Source of the DNA: Gammaproteobacteria bacterium | GTDB lineage: Bacteria > Pseudomonadota > Gammaproteobacteria > Pseudomonadales > UBA5518 | Assembly: GCA_016718385.1 (NCBI GenBank) | Contig: JADKDK010000006.1 | Span: forward strand, 124,001 to 188,000 | DNA: 64,000 bases | Reading direction: 5' to 3' | Shown: one piece after another, positions 26,338-34,699 of the stretch | How positions within the stretch are numbered: the stretch's first letter is position 1 | Layout of the letters: every line of letters begins with the position of its first letter | The notes under the pieces: generated by a model | Database searches by the model: none | What the model saw: only the letters and a program-made list of their open reading frames with translations | What the model was told of the DNA's origin: nothing | Translations under genes and position numbers: made by a program

Positions 26338-26375
26338 CAATAAATTGTGAAATTGATTGAATTTAGTGATTCAAT
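26338..26375. promoter_or_regulatory. Palindromic sites between dps and oxyR (candidate OxyR boxes)
   Basis: CAAT-AA-ATTG (26,338-26,347) is followed by ATTGAAT-N6-ATTCAAT (26,356-26,375). Both are A/T-rich inverted repeats in an otherwise GC-rich region, placed between the divergent starts and centred about 40 bases before the oxyR ATG. They have the T-N11-A character of LysR-family sites, although they are not the E. coli ATAG-N7-CTAT form. Confidence 0.6.
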
Positions 26376-26403
26376 CTGTTTTCTGAATGATCAGGAGGAC
26401 CGC

Positions 26404-27327
26404 ATGAGCCACATGCCCACGCTGCGCCAGCTGCGCTACTTCGTCGCGCTGGTCCGTCATCGTCACTTCGGCCGCGCCGCCGCGCAGTGCCACGTGTCGC
26501 AGTCGGCGTTCTCGATCGCGATCCGCGAGCTCGAGGCACAGCTCGAACTGAGCCTGGTCGACCGCACCTCGAAACAGGTCACGATCACGGCGGTGGGCCA
26601 GGAGGTGGCCGTGCTCGCCAGACACACGCTCGCCGACGCCGAGGAGCTGATGGAATTCGCGCAACGCGAGCGCTCGCCGCTCGCGCGGCGCATCAACCTC
26701 GGCGTCATCCCGACCATCGCGCCCTTCCTGCTGCCGCGCGTGATGCCGGCCGCGAGCGCGCGCTTTGCGCACATGAAACTGTATCTGCGCGAAGAAACGA
26801 CCGAGCGGCTGCTGGCCTCGCTGTTCGACGGCCAGCTCGACCTGCTGCTGCTGGCGCTGCCGTGGGACATCCGCAACGCCGAGGTCCTGCCGCTGTTCCG
26901 CGATCCCTTCCGGCTTGCCTGTCGCGCCGGCTCGCCCCTGCTCGAAAAGGGGCGGCTGCGCGCCGATCAGCTCGCGCCCGAGAGCGTGCTGCTGCTGGAA
27001 GACGGGCACTGCCTGCGGGATCACGCGCTCTCGGCCTGCCGGCTGCGCCGCCCCGACAAGCTGAACCGCTTCGCGGCAAGCAGCCTCTACACCCTGGTGC
27101 AGATGGTGGCGGCGGACCTCGGCGTCACCTATCTGCCCGCCATGGCCGAAGGCTCGTCGCTGCTGGAGGGCACGGGCATCGAGACCCACGTGCTCGACAA
27201 CAAGTCCTACCGTGACATCGGCCTGGTGTGGCGGGAGGGCAGCGCGCGGGCGGCGGAGTTCCGCGAATTAGGCCAGTTCGTCAACGAATGTCGCCCCCCG
27301 GGAGTGATCGACCTGCCCAGACGCTGA
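26404..27327 (+). CDS. oxyR: OxyR-type hydrogen-peroxide-sensing LysR regulator
   Basis: A 307-residue LysR-family activator. The N-terminal winged helix (LRQLRYFVALVRHRHFGRAA, CHVSQSAFSIAIRELE) is followed by an effector domain with C203 and C212 in LLEDGHCLRDHALSAC. These match the redox-active Cys pair of E. coli OxyR (C199/C208) in spacing and surroundings. ATG at 26,404 has AGGAGG upstream. It is divergent from dps, a classical OxyR target. Confidence 0.93.
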   Translation: MSHMPTLRQLRYFVALVRHRHFGRAAAQCHVSQSAFSIAIRELEAQLELSLVDRTSKQVTITAVGQEVAVLARHTLADAEELMEFAQRERSPLARRINLGVIPTIAPFLLPRVMPAASARFAHMKLYLREETTERLLASLFDGQLDLLLLALPWDIRNAEVLPLFRDPFRLACRAGSPLLEKGRLRADQLAPESVLLLEDGHCLRDHALSACRLRRPDKLNRFAASSLYTLVQMVAADLGVTYLPAMAEGSSLLEGTGIETHVLDNKSYRDIGLVWREGSARAAEFRELGQFVNECRPPGVIDLPRR

Positions 27328-27378
27328 TGTCCTGCACACCGGGCATCTCAGGGCATCCCCGGGCCTCCGGTCGGGGCC

Positions 27379-27406
27379 TTGCCAACAAGTAACTGGATCA
27401 TATAGT
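27379..27406 (+). promoter_or_regulatory. Sigma70-type promoter of the tandem-MarR/EmrAB operon
   Basis: TTGCCA (27,379-27,384), a 16-base spacer and TATAGT (27,401-27,406) make a good housekeeping promoter. Predicted transcription start is near 27,413, leaving a leader of about 38 bases before the ATG at 27,451. Confidence 0.6.
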
Positions 27407-27415
27407 GACACAGGA

Positions 27416-27426
27416 ATATATTATAT
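27416..27426. promoter_or_regulatory. Candidate MarR operator at the transcription start
   Basis: ATATA-T-TATAT is a perfect inverted repeat lying just after the predicted transcription start and 24 bases before the regulator ATG. Binding there would block transcription, the usual autorepression of MarR regulators that control their own efflux operon. Confidence 0.55.
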
Positions 27427-27450
27427 CCGCATTACTATTCACGTCCTCCC

Positions 27451-28428
27451 ATGTCACTTCCGGACTTCGAACAGAACTGCGCCTTCCTCATCCACGACAC
27501 GGCACGCCTGATCCGGCGCCGTTTCGGGCTGTCGATACGCGATCTGCAACTGACCCAGGCCAAATGGCGGGTGCTCACCGCTCTGATGGAGCGCCCCGGC
27601 ATCAGCCAGTCGGAACTGGCCGAGCGGCTGGACATCGAAAAGGCACCGCTGGGGCTCGCGCTGGACTGGCTGGAACAGGCCGGCTGGATCGAGCGCAAGG
27701 CCGACCCCGCAGACCGGCGGGTACGCCGCGCCGCGCTGCTGCCAAGGGCCGAACCGGCCCTGGCGCGGATGTCCGAACGATTCCGCGCCATCGAGGCCAA
27801 CTACCTGCGCGGCTTCGATGCCGAGGAGGTTGCGCAGATGCTGGAGAGCCTCCAGGTCATCCGTGAGACGCTGCGAACCGCAGCGCCGACGCCCACCTCC
27901 GCCGCGCGGACCGCAACCGTCGCCACTCCGGGCACCGCCACCGCCACCGACACCACCACCGCCAATGCCAGGACGGAAACCTACGTGAGCGTGCTGTTCG
28001 AGTGCGCGCGCCTGCTGACCCGGCGCTTCGATGCCCGGCTCGCTGAAATGGGCTTCACGCGCAATCAATGGCTGGTCATGAACACGGTGTACCGCAACGA
28101 AGGGATGCGCCAGACTGCGATAGCGGATGCCACCGAGATCGGAGCGGCGCCGCTCGGCAAGGTGATCGACGCCCTGCAGGCGGACGGCTGGCTGGAGCGG
28201 CGCGCGGATCTGCGCGACCGGCGTGCCAAGCGGCTGTTCCTGACCCGCCGCGCCCACCACCTGCTCAGCGGCAAGCGCCAGCGCTTCGAGCAACTGCATG
28301 CCGCGCTGCTGCAGCCCCTGGGGCCTCGGCGCACGCAACTGCTCGTCAACAGCCTCGGCTGGATCCGCCAGCGCCTGCTCGAGGAATCCCCCCAGACCAC
28401 CGAACCCCGACTTGCCGGAGCACACTGA
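27451..28428 (+). CDS. Tandem-MarR fusion transcriptional regulator
   Basis: A 325-residue protein with two complete MarR winged-helix domains in one chain. Domain 1 is about 1-145 (LTQAKWRVLTALMERPGISQ, KAPLGLALDWLEQAGWIERK, DPADRRVRRAAL). A Thr/Ala/Pro-rich linker spans about 146-172. Domain 2 is about 173-310 (RNQWLVMNTVYRNEGMRQTA, APLGKVIDALQADGWLERR, DLRDRRAKRLFL). MarR proteins normally dimerise; here the dimer seems covalently joined, so one subunit can diverge. It is coupled (TGATG) to the EmrA-type gene and probably represses the efflux operon until a ligand binds. Confidence 0.9.
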   Translation: MSLPDFEQNCAFLIHDTARLIRRRFGLSIRDLQLTQAKWRVLTALMERPGISQSELAERLDIEKAPLGLALDWLEQAGWIERKADPADRRVRRAALLPRAEPALARMSERFRAIEANYLRGFDAEEVAQMLESLQVIRETLRTAAPTPTSAARTATVATPGTATATDTTTANARTETYVSVLFECARLLTRRFDARLAEMGFTRNQWLVMNTVYRNEGMRQTAIADATEIGAAPLGKVIDALQADGWLERRADLRDRRAKRLFLTRRAHHLLSGKRQRFEQLHAALLQPLGPRRTQLLVNSLGWIRQRLLEESPQTTEPRLAGAH

Positions 28429-29549
28429 TGTCCACAGACACCCCAGCGCAATCCTCCGCGCATCGACTCGTCATGAACCAGCGCGCGCGCCGGCGCGCGC
28501 TGATGGTCGCCGCGACCGTGGCACTGGGCATCGCCACCGCCTGGTGGCTGTACCAGCGGCACACGCACGTCTTCAGCGAGGACGCGCGCATCGCCACCAG
28601 CATGATCGAGGTGAGCGCAAAGGTCGCCGGGCAGGTCGTGGAGTTCCCCGTCTCGCAGGGCGATGAACTGCTGCCCGGCGCGCTGATCGCACAGATCGAC
28701 GATCGCGCCGCGCGCCTCACGCTCGCCGAGCTCGAGGCCCAGTTCCAGTCGATGGAATCGGCCTGCCTGCGCCTGGAGGTGCAGATCGACATGGTCGATC
28801 GCGAGTCCGGCGGTCAGCTGAGCTCCGCGAAGTCGCACCTCGACGCGGCGCAGGCCTCGCTCGCCTCCGCCGGGTCCGACCTGCAGTTCAAGCACAGCGA
28901 ATGGGAGCGCGCGCAGTCACTGCGGGAACGCCAGATCATCTCGCAGCAGCAGTGGGAGAACGCCCGCAACGCGCACCAGCAGTCCGAGCAGCTCCACCAG
29001 CGCGCGCTGGCCGAAGTCGAGAGCGCCCGCGGCAACGTCGTGGAAGCCGAGGCCGGGCAGAGCCGGATCCAGGTGCTCGCGAACGAACTGCGCGGCCTGC
29101 AGCACGAGCGCGACCGCATCCGCGCCTCGATCGACAAGCAGAAGGTGATGATCGGCGATCTGCGCATCACCAGCGCCGGCACGGGCACCGTCGACGAGAC
29201 GTTCGTGCACGTGGGCGAATACGTGGTGCCGGGGCAGCGGTTGCTGCTCATGCACGATCCCGAGCGCATCTGGGTCGACGCGAACATCCGGGAAACCGAG
29301 ATCCGTCATGTCGAGCCGGGCGACAAGGTCGCGATCAGCGTCGATGCCTACCCGGACCGCGAGTTCCGCGGCGAAGTGGTGCGCGTGGGACAGTCCGCCA
29401 CCAGCCAGTTCTCGCTGCTGCCGAACACCAACCCGAGCGGCAATTTCACCAAGGTCACGCAGCGCCTGCCGGTGAAGATCTCGATCGAGCAGGCGGACGA
29501 GCTGCTGCGCCCCGGCATGATGGTCGAGGTCGCGATTGAAATCCGCTGA
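28428..29549 (+). CDS. HlyD/EmrA-family periplasmic adaptor subunit
   Basis: A 373-residue membrane fusion protein. It has a short cytoplasmic start, one membrane helix (about 25-42), a lipoyl half-motif (VSAKVAGQVVEFPVSQGDEL), a long coiled-coil hairpin rich in Gln/Glu/Ala (about 95-220), the second lipoyl half (ITSAGTGTVDETFVHVGEYV) and a beta-barrel domain. It bridges an MFS pump to an outer-membrane channel. It sits between the tandem MarR gene and the EmrB-type pump, overlapping both. No TolC-like gene is adjacent. Confidence 0.93.
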   Translation: MSTDTPAQSSAHRLVMNQRARRRALMVAATVALGIATAWWLYQRHTHVFSEDARIATSMIEVSAKVAGQVVEFPVSQGDELLPGALIAQIDDRAARLTLAELEAQFQSMESACLRLEVQIDMVDRESGGQLSSAKSHLDAAQASLASAGSDLQFKHSEWERAQSLRERQIISQQQWENARNAHQQSEQLHQRALAEVESARGNVVEAEAGQSRIQVLANELRGLQHERDRIRASIDKQKVMIGDLRITSAGTGTVDETFVHVGEYVVPGQRLLLMHDPERIWVDANIRETEIRHVEPGDKVAISVDAYPDREFRGEVVRVGQSATSQFSLLPNTNPSGNFTKVTQRLPVKISIEQADELLRPGMMVEVAIEIR

Positions 29550-31140
29550 CGAGGAGGTAGAGCGCTACATCGCGCGGCTGCCGCCGAGCGAAGGCCTCGC
29601 AGCCGGATTCCGCGCCTGGGGCCTCGAGTACCGCTGGTTCGCCCTGCTCACGACCGTAACCGGCAACGTGGCGGCAATGCTCGCCGGCACGATCATCAAC
29701 GTCGCGATCCCCGACATCATGGGTGCCTTCGGCATCAGCCAGGCCGATGCCCAGTGGCTGTCGACCGCGAACCTGGCCGCGGCGACGGTAGCGATGCTGG
29801 CCAGCTCGTGGATGGTACGCGTGCTGGGACTGCGCCAGACCGTGAACATCTCGATGTGCCTGCTCCTGGCCGGCTCGCTGCTCGGGGGGATGGCCACCAA
29901 CACCGGGATCATGATCGTCGCGCGCGTGATGCAGGGCATCACGGCCGGCGTGCTGACGCCGCTGTCGACGATGATCATCTTCCAGGTGTTCCTGCCCGGC
30001 AGGCAGGGCATCGCGATCGGCGTCAGCACGGTGGGCATCATCCTCGCGCCGGCTATCGGACCGGCGATCGGCGGCGTGCTGATCGACACGTTCAACTGGC
30101 GCTACGTGTTCTACCTGGGCATCCCGTTCTCGCTGATCACGCTGGCCGCCTCGTTCGCGTTCATGCCGGCACGCCAGGCCCTCGCCACGCGCGTTCCCTT
30201 CGACTGGAACGGCATGATCGTACTCAGCCTGGCGCTGATCGCGCTACTCGTGGGGCTCAGCAACGGCGAGAAGGACGGCTGGGGATCGGACTACATCCTC
30301 GGCTGCTTCGCCGTCGCGCTGCTGTCCGGCGCGGGCTTCGTGTGGTGGCAGCTGCGCGTCGAGCACCCGCTGCTGGACCTGAGCCTGTTCGCAAACCGCA
30401 ACTTCACGATCATGGGGCTCAACAGCTTCGTCTTCGGCGCCGGGCTCTTTGCCTCGACCTACCTGGTGCCGCTGTTCCTGCAGCTGGTACAGCACCTGAG
30501 CGCAACCCAGGCCGGCGCGCTGATGATTCCGCCGGGCATCGCGATGGTGCTGGTATTCCCCTACGCCGGCAGGGTCGCCGAGCTGGTGGATCACCGCCTG
30601 CTGATCAGCGGCGGGATCGGTTTTTTCGCGGTTTCGTTCTGGCTCATGTCGGGTGCGGACGCCAGCACCGGGTTCTGGACGCTCGCCTGGTGGCTCGTGC
30701 TGAGCCGCATCGGACTCGGCTTCGTGATGCCGGCGCTGCAGCTGGGCGGGCTCAGCCATATCGAGATCAGCCGGCTGAGCCAGGCCTCGGCCGCGTTCAA
30801 TTTCGTCCGCCAGCTGGGCGGCGCCTTTGGCGTGAACCTGATGTCGATCGTGCTCGAGCGGCGCCACATCTACCACGCCGACTACCTGCTGTCGACGCAG
30901 ACCTACGGCAGCAGCGAGACCCTGAACGCGCTGGGACTGCTGCGCGGCATGTCGCATACGCTGGGATTCGCCGGCACCGAGGAATGGCATGCCGCGCGCG
31001 CCTTCCTGCAGGGCATGGTGCAGCAGCAGGCGCTCGCCGCGGCATTCCGCGACAGCTTCGTGATCCTCGCCATCGCCTTCCTGTTGACGCTGATACCCAC
31101 GCTCGCGCTGAAACCGCGCAAGGCCGTCCAGGCCGGCTGA
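29536..31140 (+). CDS. DHA2/EmrB-type MFS drug efflux transporter
   Basis: A 534-residue pump with about 14 predicted membrane helices. It carries the DHA2 motif pattern: NVAIPDIMGAFGISQADAQW after helix 1, GRQGIAIGVSTVGIILAPAIGPAIGG (motif C-like) and FDWNGMIVLSLALIALLVGL. It opens with TTG at 29,536 inside the end of the adaptor gene (14-base overlap), with GAGG ahead. It exports hydrophobic or amphipathic compounds with the EmrA-type adaptor. Confidence 0.93.
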   Translation: MKSADEEVERYIARLPPSEGLAAGFRAWGLEYRWFALLTTVTGNVAAMLAGTIINVAIPDIMGAFGISQADAQWLSTANLAAATVAMLASSWMVRVLGLRQTVNISMCLLLAGSLLGGMATNTGIMIVARVMQGITAGVLTPLSTMIIFQVFLPGRQGIAIGVSTVGIILAPAIGPAIGGVLIDTFNWRYVFYLGIPFSLITLAASFAFMPARQALATRVPFDWNGMIVLSLALIALLVGLSNGEKDGWGSDYILGCFAVALLSGAGFVWWQLRVEHPLLDLSLFANRNFTIMGLNSFVFGAGLFASTYLVPLFLQLVQHLSATQAGALMIPPGIAMVLVFPYAGRVAELVDHRLLISGGIGFFAVSFWLMSGADASTGFWTLAWWLVLSRIGLGFVMPALQLGGLSHIEISRLSQASAAFNFVRQLGGAFGVNLMSIVLERRHIYHADYLLSTQTYGSSETLNALGLLRGMSHTLGFAGTEEWHAARAFLQGMVQQQALAAAFRDSFVILAIAFLLTLIPTLALKPRKAVQAG

Positions 31141-31497
31141 TCAGAACGCCCGCAGCGAATCGTAGATCATCGTCGCGGCGAGGTGCGGCAGCTGGCGCGA
31201 GGACGCATCGTCCTGCGCCAGCACGCGCAAACCGCAGGCATGGGCGCCCGATGGCCCACTCGGCGCGCACCAGCGGCATTCGGCCGCGAAACTGACCGAG
31301 CGCGTACCCAGCATGCGCGGCGCAATGTCCAGCTGCAGCGCGACGCGGCTGCCCGGCAGCACGGGCCCATCGCACAGGGCCATCAGCCCGTCACTGGAGA
31401 GATCGAGTAACTCGCCGAAGCGCTCACCGCTGTCGGCAAAGCTCAGGTCGTAGAACACCAGGCTCGGCTGGCGATTCGAGAGTCTTCGCTCGGACAT
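31141..31497 (-). CDS. PilZ domain protein
   Basis: A 118-residue single PilZ domain. The c-di-GMP-binding motifs are R5-L-S-N-R9 (RxxxR) and D32-L-S-S-D-G37 (DxSxxG), in the normal order and spacing, so binding is likely. ATG at 31,497 has GGAGG upstream. It converges with the EmrB-type gene with no space between them. The protein it acts on cannot be named; PilS/PilR lies 29 kb away. Confidence 0.87.
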   Translation of the reverse strand: MSERRLSNRQPSLVFYDLSFADSGERFGELLDLSSDGLMALCDGPVLPGSRVALQLDIAPRMLGTRSVSFAAECRWCAPSGPSGAHACGLRVLAQDDASSRQLPHLAATMIYDSLRAF

Positions 31498-31644
31498 GAT
31501 CCACCTCCGCTCGCAGGGCATCGTGAGATCGACCGGCGCGCGCGGTACAACCGCTCTCCGCGTGCGTACTCGAGAGTATTCGCCCATCGATGGCACGGCA
31601 CAAGGCCCGGCGGGTCATGCGGATCGCCGGGCGGCAGGGCACAG

Positions 31645-31666
31645 GACGGCATAAATGCCGACCCAC
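31645..31666. repeat. Single copy of the dispersed palindromic repeat
   Basis: GACGGCATAAATGCCGAC followed by CCAC, with ATAAAT at the centre rather than ATTCAT. It lies in the gap before the NlpC/P60 gene, whose stop codon is at 31,668. Confidence 0.6.
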
Positions 31667-31667
31667 A

Positions 31668-32200
31668 TCAACGCGTGGCCACGCGGATCGCGTCGCGGAA
31701 GCGCGTCCCCCAGTAGCCGTCGTCCAGCCGCGACAGCATCACGCCGGTGCTGCTCGATACGTGCAGGAACTGGCGCTTGCCCACGTATATGCCGACGTGG
31801 CGCTCTGCGGGCCCGGTATCGAAGAACACCAGGTCGCCCGGGCGCAGGCGCGACGGCGCCACCTTGCTGCCCACCCCGCGCTGCGCCGAGGTATCGCGCG
31901 GCAGCTCGACACCGAAGCGCTGCAGGTAGGTGAGCTGGATGAAACCGGAGCAGTCCAGGCCCTCGCGCGAGCTGCCGCCCATGCGGTAGGGCACGCCGGC
32001 CCAGTCGAGGTACTGCTCCAGCAGCGCCGCCCGCGCGGCCTCGGGATCGGCCAGCGACACCTGCCCGGACTGCGCGCCGTGACGGTGATCCGACGGCGGC
32101 GGCGCCGGCCCGGCTCCTCCGGCCCATCCATCCAGCCGCAGCCCGTCAGCCACGACACCAGCAGGAGATTCACGAGCAATGCGATCCGCGTCATCGTCAT
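31668..32200 (-). CDS. NlpC/P60 (C40) peptidase lipoprotein with an apparent frameshift
   Basis: Cell-wall peptidase domain with catalytic Cys in GLDCSGFIQLTY, His in ERHVGIYVG and a third polar residue near FLHVSSSTG. The ATG at 32,200 overlaps the upstream gene stop (ATGA) and starts a good lipoprotein signal (MTRIALLVNLLLVSWLTGC, lipobox LTGC), but that frame soon becomes Arg-rich (RRRRRRITVT). The peptidase is in a second frame that, read alone, starts without a signal. Restoring one G in the GC-rich stretch near 32,105 would join them as ...EEPGPAPPPSD.... This is either a sequencing deletion or a recently broken gene. Confidence 0.75.
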
Positions 32201-32685
32201 CCCAGGAAACGCACGAACAGAAAGATACCGATCATCGTGAGCGCCAGCCCCAGCTTGGCCGCCGCACCCAGCACCAGGCCCAGCGTGGCCCCCACGCCGG
32301 CGCGTCCCGCCTCGGACCAGGTGCGGCGCGCGCTGATCTCGCCGAGCACCGCGCCGGCCATCGGACCGAGCAGCAGCCCCGGCAACCCGAAGAATAGACC
32401 AAGAAGCGCGCCGAGCGCCGCGCCGAGCGCCGCGCGCGGCGAGGCACCGAAGCGGCGCGCCCCGAACGAGCCCGCGACGAAGTCCACCGCGAAGATCAGG
32501 CAGCCGAGGACGGCCAGCGCCGCCAGCGTACCGACCCCGACGTACTGGAACTCCTCGATCCACGCCGCCATCACCAGCCCGGCCAGCAGCAGCGCAGCGC
32601 CCGGCAGCACCGGCAGGACCAGCCCGGCCACGCCGGCCGCGACCAGCGCGATGGCAATCAGCCAAAGGAATATCACCGGGTCCAT
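32197..32685 (-). CDS. DUF456 family membrane protein
   Basis: A 162-residue integral membrane protein with an N-terminal helix pair (IFLWLIAIALVAAGVAGLVL, AALLLAGLVMAAWIEEF) and glycine-rich helices (GALLGLFFGLPGLLLGPMAG). This is the DUF456 pattern: small hydrophobic protein of unknown function. It lies 11 bases downstream of the ArfB-like gene and is coupled to the NlpC/P60 lipoprotein gene (ATGA). Confidence 0.88.
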   Translation of the reverse strand: MDPVIFLWLIAIALVAAGVAGLVLPVLPGAALLLAGLVMAAWIEEFQYVGVGTLAALAVLGCLIFAVDFVAGSFGARRFGASPRAALGAALGALLGLFFGLPGLLLGPMAGAVLGEISARRTWSEAGRAGVGATLGLVLGAAAKLGLALTMIGIFLFVRFLG

Positions 32686-32696
32686 CGCGTGTCTCC

Positions 32697-33116
32697 TCAG
32701 TCGTCACGGCGCACCGGGGCGCGCGCGGCCTTGATCTGCCCGCGCCGGCTCTTTTCGTCGACACGCTTGCGCTGCGCGCTCCTGCTGGGCCGCGTGGCGA
32801 TGCGCGGCGCGCGGCGCAGCAGTCCGCGCGCCACCAGCTCGCGCAGGCGCTGCAGCGCATCGTCGCGGTTCTTCTCGAGGCTGCGAAAGCGCTGGGCCTT
32901 GATCACGATCACGCCGTCCTTGCTGATGCGCTGATCGTGCAGCGCGAGCAGCGCCTCGCGCAGTTCAACATCGAGCGACGAGGCGCCGAGATCGAAGCGC
33001 AGGTGCACGGCGTTGGACACCTTGTTCACGTTCTGCCCGCCGGCACCCTGGGCACGGATCGCGTTGATCTCGATCTCCTCGTCGGCCACCGCGACACCCG
33101 GCGCGAGCTCGATCAT
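32697..33116 (-). CDS. arfB: ArfB (YaeJ)-like peptidyl-tRNA hydrolase/ribosome rescue factor
   Basis: A 139-residue release-factor-like protein with G26-G27-Q28 in GAGGQNVNKVSNAVHLRFD and a basic C-terminal tail (RPSRSAQRKRVDEKSRRG). Both features are needed by ArfB: the GGQ hydrolyses the stalled peptidyl-tRNA and the tail enters the empty mRNA channel. ATG at 33,116 is chosen because longer readings cross the neighbouring VOC gene. The small size excludes RF1/RF2. Confidence 0.92.
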   Translation of the reverse strand: MIELAPGVAVADEEIEINAIRAQGAGGQNVNKVSNAVHLRFDLGASSLDVELREALLALHDQRISKDGVIVIKAQRFRSLEKNRDDALQRLRELVARGLLRRAPRIATRPSRSAQRKRVDEKSRRGQIKAARAPVRRDD

Positions 33117-33142
33117 GTGCAGCGCTCCCCGCGAGCGGACGA

Positions 33143-33631
33143 TCAGGCGCCCGGCCCCCCGGGGGGCATCTGCAGGAACTCGATCAGCGTGGGATCGCCC
33201 GGGCGCTCCAGGTACGCGAACACGGTGTCGGCCGACCAGCGCTTGTACCACACGGCCTCGTAGCCTAGCGGGCGCAGGCGCTCGACCCAGTGGTCGGTGT
33301 CCTCGACGCGGAAGCGGATGTGGTGCATGCCCTCGCGCCCGGCCTCGATGAACTCGCGATGCGGGCTCTCGCCGCCCGTCCACTCGATCAGCTCGATCTC
33401 GAGCTTGCCGCTGCGCCCGAAGGCGATCTGCAGCCCGGCGTCGGCAAGGCGCCCGCGGTAGGTGGCCTGCTCTACCGAGCCGTCCATGGTGCTGAACGGC
33501 CCGAACAACGGTGCGTACATCGCCATCGCGGCCTGCAGGTCGCGCACCACGAAGCCGACCTGGTCGCAGGGCGGCAGATCCGGCAGTTGCGCCTGCAGGA
33601 CGGCGGCCGGCGTTCCCATCTGTGTTGCCAC
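33143..33631 (-). CDS. VOC (glyoxalase/bleomycin-resistance) superfamily protein
   Basis: A protein of about 162 residues with the two beta-alpha-beta-beta-beta modules of the VOC fold: CDQVGFVVRDLQAAMAMYAP and GMHHIRFRVEDTDHWVERLR. The His in MHHIRF and Glu near LIEFLQM may be metal ligands. Similar proteins include methylmalonyl-CoA epimerase-like enzymes. GTG at 33,631 with GAGGAG upstream is the likely start; ATG at 33,619 is possible. It lies 16 bases after the alpha/beta hydrolase gene. Confidence 0.85.
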   Translation of the reverse strand: MATQMGTPAAVLQAQLPDLPPCDQVGFVVRDLQAAMAMYAPLFGPFSTMDGSVEQATYRGRLADAGLQIAFGRSGKLEIELIEWTGGESPHREFIEAGREGMHHIRFRVEDTDHWVERLRPLGYEAVWYKRWSADTVFAYLERPGDPTLIEFLQMPPGGPGA

Positions 33632-33647
33632 GGGTGATTGCTCCTCG

Positions 33648-34664
33648 TTATCCCAGGTGCCGTTCGAGAAAGTCGTTGAATTCGCATCGCGCGTCAGCAT
33701 TCTCCGGCGCATCGAATCCGAAGCCGCCGTGCGGCATCGCCTCCCACACGTGCAGTTCCGCGGTCACGCCGGCGGCGCGCAGCGCGCGGTGCATGCGCAC
33801 CGAGTTCGACAGGAACAGGTCGCGCGTGCCGGTCTGGATCTGCGTCGGCGGATAGCCGGGCGTGAAATCGCCGAACAGCGGCGACAGGTAGGGGTGCCGC
33901 AGGTCCGCGCCGTCGGCGTAGAGCGCGATCTCCTCGGGCAGCGGTCCGGGCAGCACGTTGTCGACGTCGAGGTTCGTGACGAAGCTGTCGCCCGATTCCG
34001 TGAGATCGCACTCGGGCGTGAACAGGCCGAGCGCGCCGGGCAACGCCAGCCCCAGGTCACGAGCCTTCAGCGCCGCGGCCGCCGCGATATTGCCGCCGGC
34101 GGAAGCCCCTGAAATCGCGACCGATCCCGGCGCACGCGTCGCGAGCGCGGCGCGATACACGGCGACCACGTCGTCCACCGCGGCCGGATAGGGATGGTCC
34201 GGCGGCATGCGGTAATCCACCGACCAGGCCTCACAACCCGACTGCAACGCGACCAGGCCCGCCTCGGCGCGTGCATAGCTGCCGCCCATGTAGACCAGCC
34301 CGCCACCATGGACCGTGATGCGCAGCCAGTCTCGGCGCGCCGGGTGTGATTCGGCTGGCGTGGCGACATGCACGACCACGCCGGCGATCTCCCGCGTCGC
34401 GAGCCTCACGCGATCCCCTACCAGCGCCATCATCTGCGCCACGCGCGGCTCGCTGCCCAGGTTCATCGTAGTGACCCAGCGCCGCCAGGCCTCCTTGTCC
34501 GCCAGCGGGGGACGCTCGCCGAGCATCACCCGCGGCATCGCCAGGAAGGCGCGCGCCTGCGGACTCACCGAGGCCGGCAGGGGAATGCGCCGCGCGCCCA
34601 GCAGCAGGCTGCCGTCGGCAGCCAGTGCCGCTGCTCCGGGTGCAGGGAATCGGTCATCGCTCAT
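33648..34664 (-). CDS. Alpha/beta hydrolase of the hormone-sensitive lipase type
   Basis: A 338-residue esterase/lipase. The oxyanion motif HGGG is in RITVHGGGLVYMGG, the nucleophile Ser in ISGASAGGNIAAA, the acid in GTRDLFLSNS and the His in AMPHGGFGF. This is a complete GDXG-type catalytic set. Cytoplasmic, with no signal peptide. Longer reading upstream crosses the YedK gene and is rejected in favour of ATG at 34,664. Confidence 0.92.
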   Translation of the reverse strand: MSDDRFPAPGAAALAADGSLLLGARRIPLPASVSPQARAFLAMPRVMLGERPPLADKEAWRRWVTTMNLGSEPRVAQMMALVGDRVRLATREIAGVVVHVATPAESHPARRDWLRITVHGGGLVYMGGSYARAEAGLVALQSGCEAWSVDYRMPPDHPYPAAVDDVVAVYRAALATRAPGSVAISGASAGGNIAAAAALKARDLGLALPGALGLFTPECDLTESGDSFVTNLDVDNVLPGPLPEEIALYADGADLRHPYLSPLFGDFTPGYPPTQIQTGTRDLFLSNSVRMHRALRAAGVTAELHVWEAMPHGGFGFDAPENADARCEFNDFLERHLG

Positions 34665-34699
34665 CGCGCTAATTTCCCCAATTTCCTTCTTCTCACTCA

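Noticed and set aside
28428..31140. A full tripartite pump including an outer-membrane channel
   Set aside because: Only adaptor and MFS pump are present. The next genes are a PilZ protein and a cell-wall peptidase, not a TolC homologue.
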